A stretch of 21,377 bases of DNA from CAYFJV01 sp964460605. GTDB lineage: Archaea; Nanobdellota; Nanobdellia; Woesearchaeales; GW2011-AR9. Position 1 is the stretch's first letter. Each line of letters starts with the position of its first letter. Positions 14,409-21,357 of the stretch are shown here, piece by piece. Position numbers and translations under genes: made by a program. Below the pieces are notes generated by a model that was not told the origin of the DNA, did no database searches, and worked only from the letters and a program-made list of their open reading frames with translations. The stretch covers positions 1 through 21,377 of the forward strand of contig CAYWPT010000015.1 of NCBI GenBank assembly GCA_964460605.1, read 5' to 3'.

Positions 14409-15110
14409 CTACTTCTTCCTAGCAATAACAATTACATTAAAGCACCAATTAGGCATGAAAGTAAAGATATTCAAAACAGAATACAACCAGCTAAAATAAT
14501 GTGGCCATAACTGAGTTACTTGATAGAAACCAGGGATAGTTGCTCCTAAACCTTTTTTAGCTACAATACGCTCATGTTTCTCTAACATTCTATAATATTC
14601 CCAAATGGGCCTATCACCAGGATGGTACTCAATTTTAGCAGTTCTAATTAATCTACCTAAGAACATGAAAGCAAAACGAGAACTCAAATGAGCCATGTTT
14701 GGGATAGACCAAATAATCTTTCCACGTTTAGATAATAGTCTTGATAATTCTTTAATCAAAGCTTCTTGTTCATGAAAAGGAAAATGTTCAATAACATCTA
14801 GACATAAAATCACATCAAAACTTTCATCTTTGAAACCACTTTTCATAATATCTGCTTTCTTTACTAAATTGTTTCCATAAAATGCATCAATACCAGTTAC
14901 ATCATAACCACGTTTGTGTAAATATTCTACGAGAAGACCTTGTCCACAACCAGCATCTAGAATACGAGCACCTTTAGGTAACTTACGTAAAATACCTAAA
15001 ACATATTTCATCTTTGCTTCAAAAGTTAATCTATAAGACCACTTTCTATAGCTCCAGTTTGGATCTATTTTCTTAAGATGTTCTCCAGAGTATAAATGCT
15101 CATAATTCAT
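14409..15110 (-). CDS. Class I SAM-dependent methyltransferase
   Basis: A 233-residue Rossmann-fold methyltransferase of the Methyltransf_11/UbiE-like type. Motif I is ILDAGCGQGLL (about 50-60), which binds SAM. Motif II is the acidic GIDA (73-76), and DVILCLDVIEHFPFHE (about 99-114) is the motif IV region. The C-terminal part is hydrophobic and aromatic (FYQVTQLWPHYFSWLYSVLNIFTF, described here in two halves: FYQVTQLWPHYFS then WLYSVLNIFTF), suggesting membrane association or a lipid or glycolipid substrate. The substrate is unknown; the surrounding glycan genes make sugar or lipid methylation reasonable but unproven. A TATA box 26 bp upstream (15132-15141) implies a leaderless transcript. 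Confidence 0.85.
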   Translation of the reverse strand: MNYEHLYSGEHLKKIDPNWSYRKWSYRLTFEAKMKYVLGILRKLPKGARILDAGCGQGLLVEYLHKRGYDVTGIDAFYGNNLVKKADIMKSGFKDESFDVILCLDVIEHFPFHEQEALIKELSRLLSKRGKIIWSIPNMAHLSSRFAFMFLGRLIRTAKIEYHPGDRPIWEYYRMLEKHERIVAKKGLGATIPGFYQVTQLWPHYFSWLYSVLNIFTFMPNWCFNVIVIARKK

Positions 15111-15131
15111 AAGAAAAATGCAAAATTAAAG

Positions 15132-15141
15132 GTATATAAAG
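15132..15141 (-). promoter_or_regulatory. TATA box of the methyltransferase gene
   Basis: Minus-strand CTTTATATAC is centred about 26 bp before the ATG at 15110, the leaderless spacing seen for several genes in this window. Confidence 0.5.
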
Positions 15142-15152
15142 ATTGTTAAAGA

Positions 15153-15254
15153 CTAGAAGCAAGAAACTAAAGGTGAAAGACACTTAGAATAAATTATTAG
15201 TAAAATACCAACAACTAAAGTAATTAAAAAAATAAAAAAATTATTGATATTCAT
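15153..15254 (-). CDS. Possible 33-residue single-pass membrane peptide
   Basis: An ATG six bases after the stop of the radical SAM gene opens a short frame, MNINNFFIFLITLVVGILL and on, ending ...SPLVSCF. Its first 24 residues form one strongly hydrophobic helix, followed by a short polar tail with two Cys. It could be a small membrane protein co-transcribed with the radical SAM gene. No ribosome-binding site is visible and AT-rich DNA yields such frames by chance, so this is a weak call. Confidence 0.22.
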   Translation of the reverse strand: MNINNFFIFLITLVVGILLIIYSKCLSPLVSCF

Positions 15255-15260
15255 ATAATC

Positions 15261-16952
15261 CTACTCCCATACCTTATACTGCTTACGAACAACATTATAC
15301 ATTCTTTTACCAACTCTGTTCCCTGTAGCAAACCTACGTAAGGCATTATAGATTTTATTATTCTTACTCGCTAAATATGCAAAGTGACCCATGGTTGGAC
15401 CTAAACGATAATTAAAATGTTTTTTCTGAGCTAATGCTCGACCCATCTTAAGCGCTTTTACTCTTTCATCATATTTGAATTCACGAGTCTCAAAAACAGG
15501 TAAACCTAATTTAGTTGTAGAATTTTTCAAAAACTCTTCTTTAGGTACTAAGAATCGAGCGCGACCTGTTTTCTCATTCGCTTCAATCCATTTGTAAATC
15601 TCTGTTCCCGGATAAGGGATCATATTTGAGAAGTTAACATAATCTACTGGAATACTTTTAGCATATTTGATAGAATCCATTGCTCTATCATACGTTTCTT
15701 CTTGATGACCAATGATAAAATTCACCGCAAATTTCATTCCTACTCTATTTGTCATCTCAAAAGCTTCTGTAGCTTTATCTAAAGTAATAGCTTTCTTAAT
15801 TATCTTTAACATTTCTGGATTACCTGTTTCTAATCCGTAAGCTACAAACTCACAACCAGCAAGTTTCATCTTACGTAATAATGGTTCTGAAATTCTATCT
15901 GCTCGAATACCGTTTGCACAGTTCCATCTGAACTTCATGCCACTAGCAATAATCAAATCACAGACTTTTTCAGCACGTTCCATATCCATAGTAAATACAT
16001 CATCTACAAATTCGAAGAATCTAAATCCTTTATCATACCAGTGTTTAAACTCTGCCACAATATGTTCTGGGCTTCTTGGACGGAAAGCTTGACCCATACT
16101 TACTTTCACATCACAATAAGTACAAGAGTAAGGGCAACCACGTGAAGTCTCTAAAGGTAATCGTTTATCAATAAAATGAATATATCTTTCTAATTCAAAT
16201 TTTTCGTAAGCAGGAAATGGTAAATCATCTAATTCCCAATTTAATTTACGTGTAGTATTGATGGTAATTTCTTCTTTACCATCTTCACCTTTTTTTCTAT
16301 ACACTAAACTTTTAATATCATCTAAAGGATATCCTAAACATAATTGTAGTAGAGGAATTTCTCCATCTCTTGTGATTCCAAAATCTGCCGTGGTTCTCTC
16401 TAAACTCTCACCTTTTACAGTAGAAATATGCGCGCCACCTAAAACAACTGGAACACCAGTCATCTCTTTGATTTTACTCACTTTTTTGTAAGTGTTTACA
16501 AAATCAAAACTAAACATGGTAATACCAATCAAATCAGCGTTAAACTCTTTAGCTTTTTTAGCAACATCTTCTAGTTCATAACCTAATTGTAAATCAATTA
16601 CTTCGGTTTCTACACCATTTTTTTCTAAATAGGCCATAAGCATAGCAATTCCTAAATGAGGGTTCATTGCTTTCCCATAACTTGCAGATACGTCTGTTAC
16701 AACGAAGAGAACTCGATTAAATCTTCTTGGATAAATATCTTTTTTAGTAGTTTTTTCTTCAACTTTTACTTCTTCTTTCTTTTCAGTATTTTCAGGAACA
16801 ACATTATCTTTAATTTCAGCCTCTTCTTCTTTAGCTGGAAGCACATTTAGAGAAATCTTTTCATGAGGAACTTCCTCAATTTTTATATCTTGATCAGGAA
16901 GACCTGTTAATGAATCATCTTGTTTGTCTATTGTCTTGCTTTCTGGAGTCAT
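15261..16952 (-). CDS. Radical SAM protein with N-terminal B12-binding-like domain
   Basis: A 563-residue enzyme. Residues 1 to about 74 are a disordered Glu/Lys-rich tail. From about 77 a Rossmann-like domain of the B12-binding type appears (RVLFVVTDVSASYG... and PVVLGGAHIST), but it lacks the DxHxxG cobalamin-ligand motif, so cobalamin is uncertain. The radical SAM core begins with the cluster motif C273-x3-C277-x2-C280 (SRGCPYSCTYCDVK), which holds a [4Fe-4S] cluster and SAM. VDDVFTMD, YGLETGNPEML and MIPYPGTEIYKW are typical of BchE/MiaB-like B12-type proteins. The reaction cannot be assigned; homologues act on lipids, tetrapyrroles and other substrates. The divergent gene encodes a ferredoxin that could supply electrons. 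A GGTGG-containing leader precedes the ATG, and palindromes lie near the predicted start of transcription. Confidence 0.87.
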   Translation of the reverse strand: MTPESKTIDKQDDSLTGLPDQDIKIEEVPHEKISLNVLPAKEEEAEIKDNVVPENTEKKEEVKVEEKTTKKDIYPRRFNRVLFVVTDVSASYGKAMNPHLGIAMLMAYLEKNGVETEVIDLQLGYELEDVAKKAKEFNADLIGITMFSFDFVNTYKKVSKIKEMTGVPVVLGGAHISTVKGESLERTTADFGITRDGEIPLLQLCLGYPLDDIKSLVYRKKGEDGKEEITINTTRKLNWELDDLPFPAYEKFELERYIHFIDKRLPLETSRGCPYSCTYCDVKVSMGQAFRPRSPEHIVAEFKHWYDKGFRFFEFVDDVFTMDMERAEKVCDLIIASGMKFRWNCANGIRADRISEPLLRKMKLAGCEFVAYGLETGNPEMLKIIKKAITLDKATEAFEMTNRVGMKFAVNFIIGHQEETYDRAMDSIKYAKSIPVDYVNFSNMIPYPGTEIYKWIEANEKTGRARFLVPKEEFLKNSTTKLGLPVFETREFKYDERVKALKMGRALAQKKHFNYRLGPTMGHFAYLASKNNKIYNALRRFATGNRVGKRMYNVVRKQYKVWE

Positions 16953-16972
16953 ACCTTACCACCACTCAAATA

Positions 16973-16998
16973 ATAGTTAACTATAGTTAAGTGCACTT
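16973..16998. promoter_or_regulatory. Two adjacent perfect palindromes, possible operator
   Basis: ATAGTTAACTAT (16973-16984) and AAGTGCACTT (16989-16998) are both perfect palindromes, and TAGTTAA is repeated directly within the stretch. They cover the expected transcription start of the radical SAM gene (about 16982), where a bound repressor would block initiation. Confidence 0.45.
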
Positions 16999-17001
16999 GC
17001 A

Positions 17002-17013
17002 CCTATTTAAAAC
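17002..17013 (-). promoter_or_regulatory. TATA box of the radical SAM gene
   Basis: Minus-strand GTTTTAAATAGG predicts a start near 16982, giving a leader of about 30 bases. Confidence 0.45.
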
Positions 17014-17038
17014 TTATGGCTCCTAAGCAATAGTAAAG

Positions 17039-17045
17039 TATATAA
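17039..17045 (+). promoter_or_regulatory. TATA box of the ferredoxin gene
   Basis: TATATAA is centred about 28 bp before the ATG at 17070, so the ferredoxin message is leaderless or nearly so. Confidence 0.5.
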
Positions 17046-17069
17046 CTTTTCTGTATTTTAAGCACAGTT

Positions 17070-17339
17070 ATGGAGAAAAAATACAAAATTGTTTATTACA
17101 AAAAAGATTGTATTGGTGCTGGAGCTTGTGAATATGCTGCACCTGAACTTTGGGAATACATTATTGATGAGAGTATTGCAACACTCAAAGATCCTAATAC
17201 TGAAAAAACTCCAGAAAAGGAAGTATTGATCATTGGTCAAGACACTTTTGAAAGACATTTAGAAGCAGCTGAAGCTTGTCCAGTACATATCATTGAAATC
17301 TATGATTTAGAAACTGGCGAAAAGATTCATCCTAAATAG
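17070..17339 (+). CDS. Single-cluster ferredoxin, probable [3Fe-4S] type
   Basis: An 89-residue electron carrier. It has exactly three Cys, C14, C20 and C70, in CIGAGAC and EACPVHII. The middle Cys of the usual CxxCxxC is replaced by Ala (CIGAGACEYAAPELWE), and the cluster-2 motif is absent. This pattern (CxGAGxC...AAPE...CP) is the one found in [3Fe-4S] ferredoxins such as those serving P450 enzymes in actinobacteria, so a [3Fe-4S] cluster is expected. The C-terminal insert before C70 is longer than in minimal ferredoxins. It is divergent from the radical SAM gene across a 117-base control region, so it may be its reductant. Its last eight bases overlap the convergent flippase gene. Confidence 0.85.
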   Translation: MEKKYKIVYYKKDCIGAGACEYAAPELWEYIIDESIATLKDPNTEKTPEKEVLIIGQDTFERHLEAAEACPVHIIEIYDLETGEKIHPK

Positions 17340-18582
17340 CTTCTTTTCCATTCTTAATTCTCAGCTGTTTAATCCCATATAAATTTAATACTATCTTTAT
17401 CAGAATAGTCACAGCAGTTCCAATCGGAGCTCCGATAATCCCCCACAGCGATATAAACCACAAATTCAAAATGGTATTGACAATCAAAGATAATAAAGCA
17501 TCAAGAGCCAAAATCTTCACATAAAACGGAGAAAACTTATTCTCACCAACAAATATGGAATTAAAATAAGAATAAACAATAAGCAAAGTTGAACTAAAAA
17601 CTAAAGCCACTGGCAACCAAGTTGCTTGATACTGATCCCCATACAAGAAGGGTACTAAAAAGTAAGTTCCAATAAGCACTAATCCAACAAAAGGTACTAA
17701 CAAATACATAATTCTACGGAAGCTCTCACGTAATTTGAATTTACTCACTGCAGCCATGGGAATTACCACCATAGGAAAGACGTAACCTAACAAACGAATC
17801 ACATTTGTAATTGATGAATATGCTGAATACAATCCTAACTGAGAAAAATCAACTAAATACTTAATAGTTAAAGCATCAATGAATCTTAATGAATAAAAAC
17901 TTACTTGAACTAAAAATAATGAAAATGCTAAGTACAAAAATGCTTCAGAAGAATGAAAAACTTTCTCTTTATCACTAATTTTCCATAACTGAGGCAAACT
18001 CGCAATAGTAGCAAGTAATAGAGCAGCGCTCATTGAAAATAAAAAGTAGACAAAAGGTAATGAAAGATAACTAAATAAGACCAAAAAAGTAATGATAAAA
18101 ATCCTATTAAGCAAAGAATACAAAGAACCACTCACAAAATATTTACGACCCCTAAAGATTGAATAGGATAAATAATGTAAGGTGTAAGCAATAATAGAGA
18201 GAGCTACTGCCCAATAAAATCCTCTCAAGCCAGGATCAAAATTAGGGTGTTTCAAAAAGATATAGGCAGCATACAAGAAAACAATAGTCGATAAAACAGT
18301 ATAAAAAGTAAAATATTTCAAAACTGAACGTAACTTCTTTCCATTTTTGATAATCACTTGCGTCAAAGCTTCTGGCAGTCCAAATGAAGTGAATAAGTAA
18401 ACCAAACTTACTACAGAAAAGAAATAAGTGAAGATCCCTAACTCTTCTTGTCCATATAATCGAGCAATCAAAATTTTAAGAACAATAATGCTCAAAGAAA
18501 TAAAACCATAAACTAAAAAAGTGTTAAACAAATGTTTTCTTGTTTCCCCACCCCAAATAAATGCCTTGATCTTTCCAATCAT
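17332..18582 (-). CDS. Oligosaccharide flippase, MOP/MATE superfamily (Wzx-like)
   Basis: A 416-residue polytopic membrane protein with roughly twelve hydrophobic helices and short, basic loops. Early segments such as IARLYGQEELGIFTYFFSVV (about 40-59) and SFGLPEALTQVI are characteristic of polysaccharide-export flippases, which turn lipid-linked glycans over to the outside. The start ATG overlaps the TGA of the Alg13-like gene (ATGA), so synthesis of the glycosyltransferase and flippase is probably coupled. In this locus it is the likely translocase for the lipid-linked glycan used by AglB. Its substrate is inferred from context only. Confidence 0.87.
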   Translation of the reverse strand: MIGKIKAFIWGGETRKHLFNTFLVYGFISLSIIVLKILIARLYGQEELGIFTYFFSVVSLVYLFTSFGLPEALTQVIIKNGKKLRSVLKYFTFYTVLSTIVFLYAAYIFLKHPNFDPGLRGFYWAVALSIIAYTLHYLSYSIFRGRKYFVSGSLYSLLNRIFIITFLVLFSYLSLPFVYFLFSMSAALLLATIASLPQLWKISDKEKVFHSSEAFLYLAFSLFLVQVSFYSLRFIDALTIKYLVDFSQLGLYSAYSSITNVIRLLGYVFPMVVIPMAAVSKFKLRESFRRIMYLLVPFVGLVLIGTYFLVPFLYGDQYQATWLPVALVFSSTLLIVYSYFNSIFVGENKFSPFYVKILALDALLSLIVNTILNLWFISLWGIIGAPIGTAVTILIKIVLNLYGIKQLRIKNGKEAI

Positions 18583-19046
18583 TTTTTTCTTGAAAGAAAC
18601 TTTTGCACTTCATGATGCAGTGTATGTTCTTTAGGTGCGTAAGATACAAATTCGTGAGCACGTACTTTTTCAATACAAGCAGCTAATTCTTTCATACCAT
18701 CACAATAAATCATTGCTGGTGTTTCCTTATCCATTGCACGTAAGTATTCTACTTGATGATTAGGATCAGTTCTATCCCTATTTGGAGTTGCAACCAACTT
18801 CTTTCCACGACGAAGTACTTCAAAAACAGTTCCTGGACCACCATGAGCAATCACGATGTCTGCTTTTGCGTAATGAGGATCTAATGGACTCTCGAAAGTA
18901 AACCATTGACAATGTTGTGGTTTATATTCACCATGGCCTAACTGAATCATAACATCTTCTTTTAAGATACCTTCAGCTTTGAGTCTATCCACTTCTTTTA
19001 CTAATGGCTCGAACTTACCATTACCTACAGTCACAAAAATTGCCAT
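18579..19046 (-). CDS. Alg13/PssE-like glycosyltransferase catalytic subunit
   Basis: A 155-residue GT28 C-terminal-type protein. It starts MAIFVTVGNGKFEPLVKEVD, the family's FVTVG-like opening, and carries the UDP-sugar-binding IAHGGPGTVFEVLRRGKKLV followed by HQVEYL, both characteristic of Alg13/PssE/EpsE proteins. Alg13 is the soluble half of a two-part transferase and needs the Alg14 half encoded just upstream. I chose the ATG at 19046 instead of the in-frame ATG at 19067 because the family begins at this Met and because a very strong site (GGAGGGAGGT, 19056-19065) sits nine bases before it. The likely activity is transfer of the second sugar onto a lipid-PP-sugar. Confidence 0.87.
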   Translation of the reverse strand: MAIFVTVGNGKFEPLVKEVDRLKAEGILKEDVMIQLGHGEYKPQHCQWFTFESPLDPHYAKADIVIAHGGPGTVFEVLRRGKKLVATPNRDRTDPNHQVEYLRAMDKETPAMIYCDGMKELAACIEKVRAHEFVSYAPKEHTLHHEVQKFLSRKK

Positions 19047-19047
19047 C

Positions 19048-19564
19048 TTAAGATAACCTCCCTCCATAGACTGCTTTAGGATATTGTTTTTTCATGGTTT
19101 CCCATTGTACTAAGAATAAATCTGATACTGGATACACTAATTTTCCAGTAATACTTCCATGGTGTACACGCACCCATGATTCTAAAAAGATTGTCNNNNN
19201 NNNNNATTCCCTTCACTTTTGCTAACCAAAATAAAGGGATGGTCATTGAAGGACCAGCACTAATAATAATATCTGGTTTAGATTTTCTCAGAACCTTAAA
19301 AGCATCTATGGTTGCAGGCACCATATTAAGAACTACTTTTGCAATACTCTTATCAGTCATAAGCCGAGGGTTTTTCATAGTATAGATCTTTCCCTCATGT
19401 TTTACTTTATTAGCTGAGGTTTTATCATCGTGTCCAATTACATATTCATAATCATAATTTCCTGGATATATATCCATAACGCTATTTGCTAAACGAAGAA
19501 TCTGTGAGGTATGGCCCCCCATGCCTAAAACAACGAGTTTCTTCCTCTTATTTCCACCTTCCAT
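19048..19564 (-). CDS. Alg14/PssD-like membrane-anchor subunit, interrupted by assembly gap
   Basis: The partner of the Alg13-like gene product; Alg14 binds the acceptor and recruits the catalytic half. The N-terminal part reads KKLVVLGMGGHTSQILRLA (Gly-rich loop with GGHT) and PDIIISAGPSMTIPLFWLAK (about 95-114). The 10-N gap at 19196-19205 then shifts the frame. Read in the correct frame after the gap, the C-terminus is TIFLESWVRVHHGSITGKLV followed by YPVSDLFLVQWETMKKQYPK and AVYGGRLS, a perfect match to the Alg14 pattern (ESW..V, TGKL.YP..D.F.VQW). It ends in TAA at 19048-19050, one base before the Alg13 ATG. The whole protein is about 165-170 residues. A naive translation through the gap gives a false C-terminus ending at 19076. 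A TATA box 27 bp upstream fits a leaderless start at 19564. Confidence 0.87.
19056..19065 (-). promoter_or_regulatory. Strong Shine-Dalgarno site of the Alg13-like gene
   Basis: GGAGGGAGGT lies nine bases before the ATG at 19046 and inside the last codons of the Alg14-like gene. It decides the Alg13 start, and ribosomes finishing Alg14 would reload here. Confidence 0.7.
19196..19205. other. Assembly gap of ten N inside the Alg14-like gene
   Basis: Ten unknown bases. Codon phasing on both sides (GGA-AT before, G-ACA-ATC after, on the minus strand) needs a gap length divisible by three, so ten is not the true size. The family pattern suggests very few bases are missing, perhaps zero or three. 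Confidence 0.9.
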
Positions 19565-19585
19565 CTGAAGACTCGCGTTGAATAA

Positions 19586-19596
19586 AGTTTATAAAG
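19586..19596. promoter_or_regulatory. Bidirectional TATA element between Alg14-like and PMT-like genes
   Basis: The symmetric TTTATAAA (19588-19595) is 27 bp from the minus-strand ATG at 19564, giving a leaderless Alg14 message. Rightward it predicts a start near 19617 with an 18-base leader carrying AGGTG (19623-19627) before the ATG at 19636. Confidence 0.5.
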
Positions 19597-19635
19597 CTTT
19601 GGAAAGAAGAATTCATTAGAGTAGGTGCTTTGTAA

Positions 19636-21357
19636 ATGGAAGAGAATAATCTTAAAAAAGAGGATATTGAAAAGTTAAGTGAACATATCACCCCATTAGA
19701 AAAAGAGCAACCTTTAGTTCAAGTTCTTGAAAATGAAGAGGAAACAAAAACATCTCCAAAAAAGCACAGGAAGGAAAAAACTCAGCTTACAAAATTAGAC
19801 AAAGTAAAATTTTCCATTGTAAAATTCCTAAGTTCATATGAAAACCTTTTATTTTTAGGGATTTTAATCATGACCTTAGTATTACGATTAAAGTTCATTG
19901 GTCAAGAAAGTATCTGGAATGATACTGCTGTTCATTTATGGTATGTTATCAAAGTAACACAAGAACCATTATTTTTCTTCTCTCAACAATATTTGGGTGG
20001 AGATTATGCAATACCGCAAACAATCATGGCTTTCTTTTACCTTTTTACAAAGAACGCTTTTACAGCAGGAAAAATTGTTGCTGTGCTTTACTCTTTAGTT
20101 GGCGTTACTTTCATGTACATGTTAGGTACTGAACTAAAGAATAAAAGAACTGGTTTAATTGCAGCATTATTATTAGCTACTAACCACATCTTCTGGTTTT
20201 ATAGTGTAAGACCTTTAGCAGATTCACCAATGTTAGTGACCACCATTATCTTGCTTTACGCAATGGTGAAATTAGAAAAAGAAAAGACAAGATTCTGGGG
20301 AATTGCAGCAGGATTAATGTTTTTAGTTTGTATGTTTACTAAAGTACAATCAGTTATTTTCGTGCTTGCCCTGCTTATTTATTATGTATTATTCAAAAGA
20401 AAAGAAATGTTCAAGCATAGGCCAACTTTGTATTCCTGGCTTATTCCTGTTGTCTTTATTACAGTAGCAGATATTGCTGTACGAGTATTATTTGGAGCAA
20501 AATTGGTAGGAAGAGTGTTTACCTTATTTTTAACACAAAGAGGTATGCCTTTTGGATTTGAAGCTTGGGGTATGTTACAGTGGATTTTCACTTGGCAACT
20601 TTTTGTTTTAATGGCAATCGCTTTATTGTTCATTTTAGCCTATAAAGAAAAAAGATATTATTTCCCCATTGTGCTTTTTATTACCTATTGGTTATTTTTT
20701 GAAGTAAACGTAGATAATACTCAAGACAGATATGTAATACCTTTGTTATCAATTGCAGTTCTTTTCGCAGCCTTTGCTATTGATGAGCTTGCACATTATT
20801 TGAAAATTTTTATTGACAAAAGAGCAAGACCTTATGTTCAAGTTATCTTTATTCTTTTAGTTGTGGGCTTTATTTCTTTTGGTTTTTATGAAACTGGAAA
20901 TAGTTTGATTGAAGGTCGGATGTGGTCTTATGCAGGACATGAAGAAGCAGGGTTATGGATACAAGAGAACGTTCCTGAAGACATTCCTATTTTTGCTGGT
21001 TCTCCTAGGATGGTAAGAGCTTTTACTGAGAGAGAATTTTATCAGGCGGGGCATGAAGACAACGTGGTCCTTGGTGGGCCCATATGGTGGCTCAGGCAGG
21101 ACAGATATTTAGAGCAATATTATCCACACCCTCAAGGAAGAGAGAATTTTGAATCCGATCTGAACATGCTTATTACAGAGAGTGATGTTTATGTAGAAAT
21201 TGATGTTTATGAGTATACACAACCTAGCTGGTATTATCCATTATCACAAGATAGCTTAAATTATTTCTTTGGCATTGGTTTTTACCCAGTAAAAGTAGTT
21301 GAGAGAAATGGTGGTCCTGTAATTTTTGTTATGAAGAAAGATCAAGTAGTTGAATAA
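19636..21357 (+). CDS. Membrane glycosyltransferase, PMT/ArnT-like (GT-C fold)
   Basis: A 573-residue polytopic enzyme of the glycosyltransferase-39/ArnT type, which uses lipid-linked sugars on the outer side of the membrane. It has a charged cytosolic tail (about 1-60), then about ten or more membrane helices. The first outer loop holds the acidic active-site region ESIWNDTAVHLW (D96, followed by H100), the position of the conserved acidic residues in this fold. LLLATNHIFWFYSVRPLADS (about 176-195) is also typical. The last 130 residues form a soluble domain (WIQENVPEDIPIFAGSPRMV...). The exact donor and acceptor are unknown. It is divergent from the Alg13/Alg14/flippase operon and shares its TATA region, so it is likely to belong to the same glycan pathway. 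Confidence 0.85.
   Translation: MEENNLKKEDIEKLSEHITPLEKEQPLVQVLENEEETKTSPKKHRKEKTQLTKLDKVKFSIVKFLSSYENLLFLGILIMTLVLRLKFIGQESIWNDTAVHLWYVIKVTQEPLFFFSQQYLGGDYAIPQTIMAFFYLFTKNAFTAGKIVAVLYSLVGVTFMYMLGTELKNKRTGLIAALLLATNHIFWFYSVRPLADSPMLVTTIILLYAMVKLEKEKTRFWGIAAGLMFLVCMFTKVQSVIFVLALLIYYVLFKRKEMFKHRPTLYSWLIPVVFITVADIAVRVLFGAKLVGRVFTLFLTQRGMPFGFEAWGMLQWIFTWQLFVLMAIALLFILAYKEKRYYFPIVLFITYWLFFEVNVDNTQDRYVIPLLSIAVLFAAFAIDELAHYLKIFIDKRARPYVQVIFILLVVGFISFGFYETGNSLIEGRMWSYAGHEEAGLWIQENVPEDIPIFAGSPRMVRAFTEREFYQAGHEDNVVLGGPIWWLRQDRYLEQYYPHPQGRENFESDLNMLITESDVYVEIDVYEYTQPSWYYPLSQDSLNYFFGIGFYPVKVVERNGGPVIFVMKKDQVVE

Noticed and set aside
13925..15260. Genomic island or mobile element around the toxin-antitoxin pair
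   Set aside because: No transposase, integrase, terminal repeats or composition change is visible, and the neighbours abut tightly.
19076..19206. Apparent C-terminus of the Alg14-like protein after the N gap (ending ...NHEKTIS)
   Set aside because: It is the wrong frame caused by the arbitrary gap length; another frame gives the true family C-terminus.
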